A stretch of 27,581 nt of DNA, from assembly GCA_964467915.1 (NCBI GenBank), contig CAYXSW010000020.1, positions 1-27,581 on the forward strand. Reading direction: 5' to 3'. The position numbers and the translations under genes are program-made. This document shows positions 7,601-14,568 of the stretch, piece after piece. The notes under the pieces were generated by a model. That model made no database searches, had not been told where the DNA came from, and saw only the letters and a program-made list of their open reading frames with translations. The stretch is from MED-G16 sp964467915. Its GTDB lineage: Bacteria > Bacteroidota > Bacteroidia > Cytophagales > MED-G16. The first letter of the stretch is position 1; each line of letters begins with the position of its first letter.

Positions 7601-8491
7601 ATGAAGAAGGTATCATTAATAGTTCTCTTATTTTTATCTTTTAATTCTTTCTCAAATAGTAGTAGTATTGATTCAGTTTGGACTTCACCAAACTCATATT
7701 ATCTATCAAAAGGAAAGATAACAACATTACTAAATCAATCTCAATATAGAAATTGGATAGCTGGAGGAGTAAATAACCTGTCATTGACACTAATATTAGA
7801 CTATGATTTTATTTTAAATAAAGGTGATTTAGAGTGGATAAATAGAATAGACGGAGCATATGGACTTGTAAAAAATCAAAATGAGGACATTAAAAAAAAT
7901 GAAGACAGATTGGAGTTGTATTCACTTCTTGCTCTTAAAAATAAAGGTAGGTGGTCATATTCAGCTGTTTTCAATTTAAAATCACAGTGGTCAAATGGTT
8001 ATGAGTATTCTACAGGAGCCAATGGTATTATTGATAGGGCACTAACCACAAAATTTTTATCTCCAGCATATTCTCAGGTAGGTGTTGGTATGTTTTACAA
8101 GAGAGATAATAATTTCTGGTTTAATTATGCATTATTATCTGCTAGATATATAAGAGTAAATTCTTTCTTTACTGAGTCTTTACTTGACGGAGAAAATTAC
8201 TTTGGTGTAGAGAAAGGTAAATCGGGAAGATTTGAGGCTGGTGGAATAATTTCTGCTTACTATAAGAAGGAAATTATGAAAAATATGCACATGGAAAATA
8301 AATTTAATTTATTCCAAAATTATCTTGAAGATCCTTTAAATATTGATGTCGATTACACTCTTAGTCTTGAGTTTACAATTAATCAATTTTTTTCTACCAA
8401 TATTTTAATGCAAATATTGTATGATGATAATGCCATTCCTGAGATTCAACTTAAAGAAGTCTTTGGTGTAAGTTTCAATGTAAACTTCTAA
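7601..8491 (+). CDS. DUF3078 secreted/outer-membrane-associated protein
   Basis: A DUF3078 protein of about 296 residues, a family nearly confined to Bacteroidota and of unknown function. I choose the ATG at 7601, which gives a regular signal peptide (MKKVSLIVLLFLSFNSFS), over the ATG two codons earlier. The mature part shows the family pattern: NWIAGGVNNLSL near residue 50, then alternating amphipathic strands with aromatic ends (LEWINRIDGAYG, FWFNYALLSARYIRVNSFF) and a C-terminal VSFNVNF that could be a beta-barrel closing strand. An outer-membrane beta-barrel is a fair guess. It follows gnd by 45 bases with its own -7 box. Confidence 0.85.
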   Translation: MKKVSLIVLLFLSFNSFSNSSSIDSVWTSPNSYYLSKGKITTLLNQSQYRNWIAGGVNNLSLTLILDYDFILNKGDLEWINRIDGAYGLVKNQNEDIKKNEDRLELYSLLALKNKGRWSYSAVFNLKSQWSNGYEYSTGANGIIDRALTTKFLSPAYSQVGVGMFYKRDNNFWFNYALLSARYIRVNSFFTESLLDGENYFGVEKGKSGRFEAGGIISAYYKKEIMKNMHMENKFNLFQNYLEDPLNIDVDYTLSLEFTINQFFSTNILMQILYDDNAIPEIQLKEVFGVSFNVNF

Positions 8492-8503
8492 GTACAGACT
8501 ATT

Positions 8504-8511
8504 TATTTTTG
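8504..8511 (+). promoter_or_regulatory. -7 promoter box for the DUF1080 gene
   Basis: TATTTTTG, an exact TAnnTTTG match, lies 11 bases before the ATG at 8523 in the 31-base gap after the DUF3078 gene. No convincing TTG is seen 19 bases upstream. Confidence 0.4.
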
Positions 8512-8522
8512 TATATTCATAT

Positions 8523-9113
8523 ATGTTTTTAAATATTATTCTTTCAGTAATAATTAATGTTCTGATTCAATCAGACGTTGTCTCATTATTTAATGGTAAA
8601 AACTTGGATGGATGGAAAGTTTATGGAACAGAGAGATGGTATGTAAATGAAGGCGAGCTTATTTGTGAAAGTGGACCAGACAAAGATTATGGTTACTTGG
8701 CAACAATTAGTTATTATAAAAATTTCATATTAGATCTTGACTTTTACCAAGAATCAGATGGAAATAGTGGTGTCTTTTTTAGATCCTCTATTGAGGGAGT
8801 TAAAATATCTGGCTGGCAGGTAGAAGTTGCTCCCCCAGGTTATAATTCTGGAGGAATATATGAATCTTATGGAAGAGGTTGGCTTATAAAACCTGATTCT
8901 AAATTTGATAATATTGTAAGGATGAATACGTGGAACTCAATGAAGATAATAGTTAATGGTGACAATGTTAAAACATGGATAAATGGTCAAGAAATGATTG
9001 ATATAACAGATCCTGTTATAGGTGAAGCTAATGGTTCAATTGCGTTACAAATTCATGATGGAGGAGGGATCAAGGTAAGATGGAAGAATTTAGAATTGAC
9101 ACCTATTAACTAA
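8523..9113 (+). CDS. DUF1080 (3-keto-disaccharide hydrolase-like, LamG/concanavalin fold) secreted protein
   Basis: A 196-residue secreted protein with a hydrophobic N-terminal segment (about residues 1-16) as signal peptide. The mature part begins with the DUF1080 signature VSLFNGKNLDGWKVYG. It continues with WYVNEGELIC, a NSGVFFRSS strand, a G-W-Q-V-E-V segment, GGIYESYGRGWL, WNSMKIIVNGDNVKTWING and a closing G-G-I-K-V-R-W-K-N-L strand. The domain has a lectin-like jelly-roll fold; some members hydrolyse 3-keto-glycosides, others may only bind sugar. Its stop overlaps the convergent lipoprotein gene by 4 bases. A GH29 fucosidase and a SemiSWEET are close by, which fits a role in sugar use. 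Confidence 0.85.
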   Translation: MFLNIILSVIINVLIQSDVVSLFNGKNLDGWKVYGTERWYVNEGELICESGPDKDYGYLATISYYKNFILDLDFYQESDGNSGVFFRSSIEGVKISGWQVEVAPPGYNSGGIYESYGRGWLIKPDSKFDNIVRMNTWNSMKIIVNGDNVKTWINGQEMIDITDPVIGEANGSIALQIHDGGGIKVRWKNLELTPIN

Positions 9114-9514
9114 CAGCTACAATCTTCTGATTTTAATAAATCAAGAAAAACACAAGCCTTTTCATTAACCAAATTGTAGCTAAATGGATATTCTTCTTTA
9201 GATACATTATCATAAGGTTCAATTTTATTTACTTTATATCTGAGATTAGCATCCTTTATTATATAGGTGCCATTTATATTTTTATTATTAAACTTTATGT
9301 AGTGGTAGTCATTCATGAGTGAGTCTCTTAGGTCTATATCTGGAACATAAGCATAATCTAGCTTTAATGTAAAAAAACCTTCAAAGAGATCTATTTCATG
9401 GATGCTTTCTTCTATGAAATCGCAATTTTCATATTTTAAAGAGATGGTGCCCTCATCCATTAATTGATCACATGATAAAATAGTTAAAAGAAGAGGAAGA
9501 TAAATTTTTTTCAA
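9110..9514 (-). CDS. Small lipoprotein of unknown function
   Basis: A 134-residue protein with a lipoprotein signal: basic MKK start, hydrophobic core, then ILSC with the lipidation Cys at residue 15. After it comes an acidic stretch (D-Q-L-M-D-E). The remainder has no motif I can name; it has alternating hydrophobic/charged strands and two further Cys near the C-terminus (D-C-S-C), possibly a disulfide pair. It is 7 bases downstream of the SemiSWEET gene on the same strand and probably co-transcribed. An anchored periplasmic or surface protein is likely. Confidence 0.7.
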   Translation of the reverse strand: MKKIYLPLLLTILSCDQLMDEGTISLKYENCDFIEESIHEIDLFEGFFTLKLDYAYVPDIDLRDSLMNDYHYIKFNNKNINGTYIIKDANLRYKVNKIEPYDNVSKEEYPFSYNLVNEKACVFLDLLKSEDCSC

Positions 9515-9521
9515 TTATAAA

Positions 9522-9776
9522 TTATTTGAACTTTATTTTGAAATAGAGAATTGTAATTGCACATGCTCCAACAAAAAAATTAGCAGAGATAATAGCAATG
9601 TCTTGTTTATTAAAAGCATAAGTTAACCAAACAGCATTGCTCAATAGTATAATTAAAATCATTGATAATGATAATTCTCTAGCAGATTTTAGCTTCCATG
9701 TTCTATAGACTTGAGGAAAAAATGTAACTCCAGATAAGAATGCACCAAAAAGACCAATTAAATCTATAGTTTCCAT
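9522..9776 (-). CDS. SemiSWEET sugar transporter (PQ-loop, 3 TM)
   Basis: An 84-residue protein with three transmembrane helices, the size of bacterial SemiSWEETs, which dimerise to move mono- or disaccharides down their gradient across the inner membrane. Helix 1 carries the PQ motif in GVTFFPQVYRTWKLKSARELS, followed by a charged loop and then an A-V-W-L-T-Y-A-F helix with the conserved Trp. Helix 3 has the SANFFVGACAITIL pattern. It starts 2 bases after the stop of a 45-codon ORF and is followed after 7 bases by a lipoprotein gene, so three genes appear to share the promoter at 9921-9952. The nearby fucosidase and DUF1080 protein make sugar import a sensible role. Confidence 0.9.
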   Translation of the reverse strand: METIDLIGLFGAFLSGVTFFPQVYRTWKLKSARELSLSMILIILLSNAVWLTYAFNKQDIAIISANFFVGACAITILYFKIKFK

Positions 9777-9778
9777 AG

Positions 9779-9916
9779 TTAAGAATTATTATGGATATAT
9801 AACGATTCATATATTTTTTTGTTTAAAGCATCTCTCCATATAATTTTTAGTTTATATTGTTTTATTACATGAGTTTTATTCTCGATATATTCTTTAATTA
9901 ATTTACATTTGATCAT
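9779..9916 (-). CDS. Small ORF, 45 residues, first gene of the SemiSWEET operon
   Basis: The frame runs from ATG at 9916 to TAA at 9781-9779, and SemiSWEET starts 2 bases later. The product is basic and Lys/Ile/Tyr-rich (it opens MIKCKLIKEYIENK and ends YIHNNS), has no clear membrane helix, and matches no family I know. Two facts support it: 45 open codons are unusual by chance at this AT content, and a good promoter (ATTTG, 19 bases, TACGTTTA) ends exactly 4 bases before its ATG, the same spacing seen at two other genes here. It could instead act as a leader peptide for SemiSWEET translation. Confidence 0.5.
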   Translation of the reverse strand: MIKCKLIKEYIENKTHVIKQYKLKIIWRDALNKKIYESLYIHNNS

Positions 9917-9920
9917 ACTA

Positions 9921-9952
9921 TAAACGTACAGTATAGATTTATAAAATCAAAT
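9921..9952 (-). promoter_or_regulatory. Promoter of the 45-residue ORF/SemiSWEET operon
   Basis: On the minus strand ATTTG (9952-9948) is followed by a 19-base spacer and TACGTTTA (9928-9921), which fits TAnnTTTG at 7 of 8 positions. Only 4 bases separate the box from the ATG at 9916, so the transcript would be leaderless or nearly so. Confidence 0.55.
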
Positions 9953-9994
9953 AAACTGTTAATTAATATGTGTTTATTTATGTAAATTAATTTT

Positions 9995-11320
9995 ATGAAA
10001 AAAATAATTCTATTTTTTCTTTTGATATTTTCAATTAAATCATTCTCCCAAAGTTATGTCCCTTCTCAAGAGAATCTTGAGTCTAGGAGGTGGTTTTCTG
10101 ATGCAAAATTTGGACTTTTTATTCATTGGGGTGTATATAGTATTCTTGGTGACGGAGAGTGGGTTATGAATAACCAAAATATTTCTATTGAAGAGTATGA
10201 AAAATTGCCATCATTTTTTAACCCAATTGATTATAATCCTTCAGAATGGGTAAAAATGGCAAAGGATGCTGGTATGAAATATATCACTATAACAAGTAGA
10301 CACCACGATGGTTTTTCGATGTTTGATTCTAAAATCACTGACTATGATATTATTGACAGTAGTCCGTACAAGAGAGATATACTTAAAATGTTAGCTGAGG
10401 AGTGTAGGAAAGAAGGCATAAAACTATTTTTTTATTATTCATTACTTGACTGGCACAACGATGATTATTTTCCTAGGGGAAGGACAGGAAATGATATACC
10501 AGGAAGAAAAGAAGGAAAATGGGAGGCCTACATTGACTTTATGAAAGTACAATTAACAGAATTATTAACTAACTATGGTGAGATAGGTGGAATATGGTTT
10601 GACGGTCATTGGGACCAGAAAGAATGGGACGGTAAAAAATTTGGTAATTTGAAGGTAGACTGGCATTATGAGGAACTTTATTCTCTCATTCATGAGCTAC
10701 AACCACAGGCTCTTATTGGAAATAACCATCATATTGGAGTGATTGATGGTGAGGATTTTCAAATGTTTGAGAAAGATTTACCTGGTGGGAACACTACTGG
10801 ATGGGGAACACCTAAAAATCAAATTGGTAATTTGCCATTAGAAGTATGTGAAACAATTAATGGTTCATGGGGATTCAATTTAAAAGATAGAAAACATAAG
10901 TCGGATAAAGATTTAATTCATTATTTAATTAAGTCATCAGGTTATGGGAGTAATTTTTTGTTAAATGTTGGTCCTATGCCAAATGGCAAAATTCAACCAA
11001 AACATTTCTCTTCTCTTCTAAGAGTAGGTGAATGGTTAGATGTATATGGTGAAACTATTTATGGTTCAAGTAAGGGTCCAATTCCACCTAATGATTCTCT
11101 AGTCTCAACACAGAAGGATGGGGTTGTTTTTTTACATCTATTAGACATTACTGATGATAAATTAGAAATAAAAAATTTTAATGGAAAAATAAGTTCTATT
11201 AAAAATTTTATTAATAAAGATAAAATCCCATTTAGAGTTAAAAAGAACACTTTAGTTATTGACCTTCAAGATCAAGAGTTAGATTCTATAAGTACTGTCT
11301 TAGTTGTAGAAACTAGGTAA
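9995..11320 (+). CDS. Alpha-L-fucosidase, GH29, secreted
   Basis: A 441-residue GH29 retaining alpha-L-fucosidase, which removes terminal fucose from glycans such as algal fucose-containing polysaccharides. A signal peptide covers about residues 1-19 (MKKIILFFLLIFSIKSFSQS), so it is exported. The catalytic barrel shows WFSDAKFGLFIHWGVYSI near 33-50, YITITSRHHDGFSMFDS near 96-112, and GIWFDGHWD with the expected nucleophile Asp203. A W-G-F-N segment follows near 290, then LLNVGPMPNGKI. The C-terminal 90 residues form a small beta domain. The length suits the shorter GH29 proteins with no extra module. No partner glycosidase of a fucoidan locus, nor a SusCD pair, is in the window. Confidence 0.93.
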   Translation: MKKIILFFLLIFSIKSFSQSYVPSQENLESRRWFSDAKFGLFIHWGVYSILGDGEWVMNNQNISIEEYEKLPSFFNPIDYNPSEWVKMAKDAGMKYITITSRHHDGFSMFDSKITDYDIIDSSPYKRDILKMLAEECRKEGIKLFFYYSLLDWHNDDYFPRGRTGNDIPGRKEGKWEAYIDFMKVQLTELLTNYGEIGGIWFDGHWDQKEWDGKKFGNLKVDWHYEELYSLIHELQPQALIGNNHHIGVIDGEDFQMFEKDLPGGNTTGWGTPKNQIGNLPLEVCETINGSWGFNLKDRKHKSDKDLIHYLIKSSGYGSNFLLNVGPMPNGKIQPKHFSSLLRVGEWLDVYGETIYGSSKGPIPPNDSLVSTQKDGVVFLHLLDITDDKLEIKNFNGKISSIKNFINKDKIPFRVKKNTLVIDLQDQELDSISTVLVVETR

Positions 11321-11353
11321 TAATAGGTGTTTAATTATATAAGTATTTATTGC

Positions 11354-11391
11354 AATAGAAATTACTGTTACTCTAAATATTAATTTCTATT
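11354..11391. terminator. Inverted repeat at the 3' end of the fucosidase gene, possible terminator
   Basis: A perfect 11-base inverted repeat (AATAGAAATTA / TAATTTCTATT) with a 16-base loop lies 34 bases after the fucosidase stop, in the gap before the convergent 44-codon ORF. It is AT-rich and lacks a run of T, so it is a weak terminator candidate. Confidence 0.3.
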
Positions 11392-11418
11392 TATCTAGAA
11401 TAAAGTGTGTTAACCTAA

Positions 11419-11553
11419 TTAGTTGTAAAAAGAGGGGTCGGTATAAAAAAAATAATCAGATTCTTCTTTATGATGAGTTTTTTCAAGAATTACCTCAAAG
11501 ACTCTTTTCGGGTATTTATTATCAAAAGTATTATTGTTTTTATTGTTTTCCAT
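11419..11553 (-). CDS. Small ORF, 44 residues, unknown
   Basis: The frame starts at ATG 11553, inside the last codons of the upstream membrane methyltransferase-like gene (14-base overlap), and ends with TAA at 11419. The product has an Asn/Lys-rich start (M-E-N-N-K-N-N-N-T-F-D), a short amphipathic segment (RVFEVILEKTHH), and an aromatic end (YFFYTDPSFYN). No known motif. It fills most of an otherwise empty 219-base gap and is positioned as the last gene of the DUF2892 operon. A chance frame is possible. Confidence 0.4.
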   Translation of the reverse strand: MENNKNNNTFDNKYPKRVFEVILEKTHHKEESDYFFYTDPSFYN

Positions 11554-12217
11554 AAATATATCTTATATCAGGGAGCTCTGTAAAATAGTAGTGGACCCAA
11601 ATATACAGATGATGGAATAAAGCTAATAATATTCCAGCTTGTGATTCAAAAATTATACCAGGTAACCAAATTAAAAAAAAAGCATAGACATACATCCCAT
11701 TTGATGTGTACTTAAAGATTCCCTCATTTACGAGGGGGATTTTATTATATATTTCTGGTTCAAAATGATCTATTCCAAAGGCCCTATCATAACCAAAATA
11801 TTTGGCGACAGAATATTGTGAATAAATTCCAGGAATAAGTAGTAATATTATTATTGCCCAATAAAATACTGGCCATATATATAATGAATTTGAGTTTGAT
11901 ATGGACAGTAATAACATGAAAATAGGTCTAGATAATATTAGAACAGTAAATATTTTTTTGTAGTATATAAAAGCATTCTTCCCATAATTTTTTGACAGGT
12001 ATTTATAGTATAGCTCTGACCTCCAACAAAAAAGTACATACAACTGATGAACAATTGGTGATAGCATGGAAATTATTAACCAAGTATATGTGCTATACCC
12101 AAATAAGGAGCCATTTAATATCGAAGGATAATTTTCAATTGATTTACTAACACCAATAAATAGTATTAATAAACATAATGCATGCCAAATTTGATAACTA
12201 AAAATCTTCTTAGTCAT
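11540..12217 (-). CDS. Integral membrane protein, possibly PEMT/ICMT-like methyltransferase
   Basis: A 225-residue protein with about six hydrophobic helices. The second half has LVNEGIFKYTSNGMYVYAFFLIWLPGI followed by LALFHHLYIWVHYYFTELPDIRYIYG. This resembles the SAM-binding C-terminal region of isoprenylcysteine carboxyl methyltransferase and phosphatidylethanolamine N-methyltransferase relatives, where a short helix, an aromatic helix and an acidic E-x-P/D segment line the pocket. The usual R-H-P-x-Y/N is replaced by K-Y-T-S-N-G, so the activity is uncertain. It overlaps the upstream DUF2892 gene by 4 bases. Its substrate might be a lipid. Confidence 0.55.
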   Translation of the reverse strand: MTKKIFSYQIWHALCLLILFIGVSKSIENYPSILNGSLFGYSTYTWLIISMLSPIVHQLYVLFCWRSELYYKYLSKNYGKNAFIYYKKIFTVLILSRPIFMLLLSISNSNSLYIWPVFYWAIIILLLIPGIYSQYSVAKYFGYDRAFGIDHFEPEIYNKIPLVNEGIFKYTSNGMYVYAFFLIWLPGIIFESQAGILLALFHHLYIWVHYYFTELPDIRYIYGKQ

Positions 12218-12450
12218 TTTCCATTCTGTATAGGCTCAGTATCTGGCATTAATTTATTAAGAATTGTGTATACAGGACAAAATTTAGTAATTGGACTTAA
12301 AATTTGTAATATGGCAACACTTAATGCTATATATATGTAATTAAAACCATATTCATTTGTAAGCATCATAGAGCCGATATAAAGTAGTCCGACAATACCG
12401 TCATGTACCCTAACTTTTATTATATCCCTTTCAGATCTTATAGTTCTCAT
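12214..12450 (-). CDS. DUF2892 small inner-membrane protein (YgaP-type membrane domain)
   Basis: A 78-residue protein with two hydrophobic helices (about 17-31 and 37-54) after a short charged start (MRTIRSERDIIKVRVHD). It ends with ITKFCPVYTILNKL, the pattern typical of the DUF2892 membrane domain that in E. coli YgaP is fused to rhodanese. Here the membrane domain stands alone, as in many bacteria. A Cys in the CPVY segment is conserved. Its function is unknown; links to sulfur or lipid handling are speculative. It heads the operon with the methyltransferase-like gene, behind a TTTG-N19-TATATTCA promoter. Confidence 0.8.
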   Translation of the reverse strand: MRTIRSERDIIKVRVHDGIVGLLYIGSMMLTNEYGFNYIYIALSVAILQILSPITKFCPVYTILNKLMPDTEPIQNGK

Positions 12451-12464
12451 AATAGTTTTTTTTA

Positions 12465-12495
12465 TGAATATAAATACATTAATTAATATTTCAAA
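12465..12495 (-). promoter_or_regulatory. Promoter upstream of the DUF2892 gene
   Basis: TTTG (12495-12492), exact 19-base spacer, TATATTCA (12472-12465), which fits TAnnTTTG at 6 of 8 positions. The box is 14 bases before the ATG at 12450. Confidence 0.45.
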
Positions 12496-12542
12496 TAAAT
12501 CAATATTAATTAAATATTTTAAGAAATATTTTAGAGAAAATG

Positions 12543-12641
12543 TTAGATATCAAGAAAAAATTCACCAATTATATAGCCTAAGAGTATTCCTACACCGAAA
12601 TAGAAGATAATGTATAATATGGTTTTAATTGAATCATTCAT
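12543..12641 (-). CDS. Small single-pass membrane peptide, 32 residues
   Basis: The frame runs from ATG 12641 to TAA 12543 in the 246-base gap between the transferase-like gene and the DUF2892 gene. The product opens MNDSIKTILYIIFYF and continues GVGILLGYIIGEFFLDI: a polar start, one hydrophobic helix of about 22 residues with small-residue spacing (G-x-G, G-x-x-x-G), and an acidic tail. This is what many real bacterial micro-membrane proteins look like. No family is recognised. It follows the transferase-like gene by 55 bases. Confidence 0.5.
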   Translation of the reverse strand: MNDSIKTILYIIFYFGVGILLGYIIGEFFLDI

Positions 12642-12696
12642 GTCAACTATTTTCAATCTATAAAGATCATTTTGAATTTCAAAGAAAAACCTGTTA

Positions 12697-13413
12697 TTAA
12701 ATCTTATCATTTTTACAGAGTTCTTTCAGACTTTTTATATTATTATTCCATTTAACTCCATCAAAATATTCTATTCCTTTAAAATCCCTTACCTTATATA
12801 AGGCCTTTTCACCATAACAAGTTCCAAGGTATATATATCTCATATTGTTTTTTTTTGCATAAAATATTACCTTTTCCATTATAAACTTACCTATAGCAAA
12901 GTCATTAAGGTAATTAACATCATAAAATGAGAACCAGTAGTGAATTATATTATCACTTAGATAAGTTAAAACGTATCCAATTGGTTTATCACTAATAGAA
13001 AATTTAAATAATCTGTTATAGTTATTTCTTTGAATTATTAGATCAAATCTTTCTGAAGATAGAGGTTCATTTATAAATCTTTCTCGGGAATAGTTAATGC
13101 AAAAATCTTTGAAATCTTTATCATGATTAAACGTTTTCTTTTCTTGAAGTTCAAACTTGATATTAAATTTTGATTTTACATTTTTTATTATCCTTTTATT
13201 TTCAGATAATCTCTCATAATCATTTAGATTAATTCTAATGCTTCTGGCCATGTAGTAGACTTCATTAAGATTATTAATGTTACCCGTATATGGCAAAAAA
13301 CCTTTTGAAAGTACTTCTTCTATATCATCAGCATTTTCTAAAACGCAGTTAACTGTATAACCAAATTTATAATTCTTATAGTCAATATTTCCCTCGGATA
13401 GAATTGTTTTCAT
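12697..13413 (-). CDS. Arginyl/leucyl-tRNA-protein transferase-like protein (ATE/Bpt, GNAT fold)
   Basis: A 238-residue protein resembling the ATE1/Bpt transferases, which move an amino acid from charged tRNA to the N-terminus of proteins and so make N-degrons. The evidence is the fold pattern: a GFLPYTGN segment where Bpt has its first conserved Gly/Cys region, then Y-M-A-R-S-I-R-I-N-L, then L-S-E-N-K-R-I (family S-S-E-N-R-R). The acyltransferase core has KPIGYVLTYLSDNIIHYWFSFYD, followed by IYLGTCYGEKALYKVRDF and a C-terminal W-N-N. The usual N-terminal Cys cluster is missing. A general GNAT acyltransferase is the alternative. The upstream gap contains hairpins and a Cys-rich ORF. Confidence 0.6.
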   Translation of the reverse strand: MKTILSEGNIDYKNYKFGYTVNCVLENADDIEEVLSKGFLPYTGNINNLNEVYYMARSIRINLNDYERLSENKRIIKNVKSKFNIKFELQEKKTFNHDKDFKDFCINYSRERFINEPLSSERFDLIIQRNNYNRLFKFSISDKPIGYVLTYLSDNIIHYWFSFYDVNYLNDFAIGKFIMEKVIFYAKKNNMRYIYLGTCYGEKALYKVRDFKGIEYFDGVKWNNNIKSLKELCKNDKI

Positions 13414-13442
13414 TAGAAAATTAAATTTTTGCGAATATAAAT

Positions 13443-13488
13443 AATAGAACTACAATACCCTAAATGGGTAGGTTCTATTTAAATAGAA
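13443..13488 (-). promoter_or_regulatory. Nested, mutually exclusive hairpins between the Cys-rich ORF and the transferase-like gene
   Basis: AATAGAAC (13443-13450) can pair with GTTCTATT (13472-13479), enclosing TACCC/GGGTA (13456-13460 with 13466-13470). The second arm is also half of a perfect 16-base palindrome, TTCTATTTAAATAGAA (13473-13488), so it can pair either way. Neither fold has a T-run on the minus strand, so a plain terminator is unlikely. An RNA switch or operator in the 89-base gap is possible. A weak -7 box, TATATTCG (13439-13432), lies just downstream. Confidence 0.35.
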
Positions 13489-13502
13489 TAAAAAAACATT
13501 AA

Positions 13503-13571
13503 TTAGCAATTGCAACAGTCACAACTACAAGTTGTTTCGCAATCACAATTAGTACAATTACAAGGATTCAT
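13503..13571 (-). CDS. Cysteine-rich 22-residue peptide, metallothionein-like
   Basis: A 23-codon frame from ATG 13571 to TAA 13503. Nine of 22 residues are Cys, at 4, 6, 9, 11, 15, 17, 19, 20 and 22, giving C-x-C, C-x-x-C and C-C pairs, interrupted by Asn, Asp, Thr and one Glu. It opens MNPCNCTNCDC and ends CCNC. Such density is not expected from AT-rich intergenic DNA, where Cys codons are rare. The pattern suits binding of Zn, Cu or Cd in a thiolate cluster, like a very short metallothionein. It lies 34 bases after the hydrolase gene on the same strand and may be expressed with it. No known short family can be named with certainty. Confidence 0.6.
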   Translation of the reverse strand: MNPCNCTNCDCETTCSCDCCNC

Positions 13572-13605
13572 TTTAATAAATTTAAGCTAATATCAATAAT
13601 ATAAT

Positions 13606-14568
13606 TTATTGTAACAGGGTTTTTTTCATAAAATCTCGTGCGGAACGAAATGATTTTTTTCTAGATTCAGGGTTACCTCCGAAATCTACACCTCTAGAAA
13701 CACAAAACATAAAACCCATCTTCTGAAGAAATGAATTTGACATTGGAATATTTAAATAATTCATTAATACATCTCCATCTTCTGAAAGTTTAAAGAGGCA
13801 ATCACTAAAGTTATAAGCATTTTCATTTCTTATAACAGGTGAGTCTTTATCAAAAGAATGATAAGAATCTTTATATATAGTCAATTCTATATTATTGTTG
13901 TTTTTTAATTTACTGACAAAATTTTCACATGGTTTTGCTGGTGTCCAATTATCCAGTTCTCCTATAAGAATACGGATAGGGGAGTCTGAAAATTGAATGT
14001 TTTTAGGTTCAAAAAAACATGGCGGATAAAATGCTAGATGAGATTTGAATTTAACATTTTTATTTATTGCATTATTAATAGGTAACCATGCAGAGAATAA
14101 TGTAACTCCTCCTCCTAAACTCCATCCAGTTATTGATATATTATCTCTATCGATATTTGGGTGACTCTCTAATGCCTCAAATGCTCTGTATGCATCAAGA
14201 ATAATTGCAGCTATAGTTACCTCATTTTGGGTACCTACCGTAGAGGATATGCCTCTACTTTTAAAGCTGTTTAACTCAAATGTAGCTATTCCCATATCCT
14301 GGTACATTTGAAGGTATTCGAAATGATGCTTAGCCCAGCCAAGACTTCCAGCAACACCTATTATTAGAGGAAACTTTTTATTAGAATCTTTATGTGTAAT
14401 TGGTAAAGTAAGTTTTCCTGAGACTTTTTGTTTCTCCTGATCATCAAGATTCTCAATTATATCATTTAAAGAAAAAGGATTGGCACTTTCGAAAACTATT
14501 CTCTCTTCAATATTCTGAGATAAGATACTATTTAATGGTAAAAAAATAAATAATATGATTTTTTTCAT
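13606..14568 (-). CDS. Secreted dienelactone-hydrolase-like alpha/beta hydrolase
   Basis: A 320-residue alpha/beta hydrolase with a signal peptide (MKKIILFIFLPLNSILSQ). The catalytic triad is visible: nucleophile Ser150 in ITGWSLGGG, Asp206 in LIGELDNWTP, and His237 in DSYHSFD. The oxyanion region is GVAGSLGWAKHH near 71-82. This layout matches the dienelactone hydrolase family, whose secreted Bacteroidota members are probably carboxylesterases acting on sugar or lipid esters. Only the general reaction can be called. The C-terminal 70 residues (after about 250) contain a helical tail ending FMKKTLL. Confidence 0.8.
   Translation of the reverse strand: MKKIILFIFLPLNSILSQNIEERIVFESANPFSLNDIIENLDDQEKQKVSGKLTLPITHKDSNKKFPLIIGVAGSLGWAKHHFEYLQMYQDMGIATFELNSFKSRGISSTVGTQNEVTIAAIILDAYRAFEALESHPNIDRDNISITGWSLGGGVTLFSAWLPINNAINKNVKFKSHLAFYPPCFFEPKNIQFSDSPIRILIGELDNWTPAKPCENFVSKLKNNNNIELTIYKDSYHSFDKDSPVIRNENAYNFSDCLFKLSEDGDVLMNYLNIPMSNSFLQKMGFMFCVSRGVDFGGNPESRKKSFRSARDFMKKTLLQ

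Noticed and set aside
13473..13488. Perfect 16-base palindrome as a transcription terminator
   Set aside because: There is no T-run on either side in the right orientation, and the palindrome is purely AT-rich with one C/G pair per arm. I keep it only as part of the possible switch structure.
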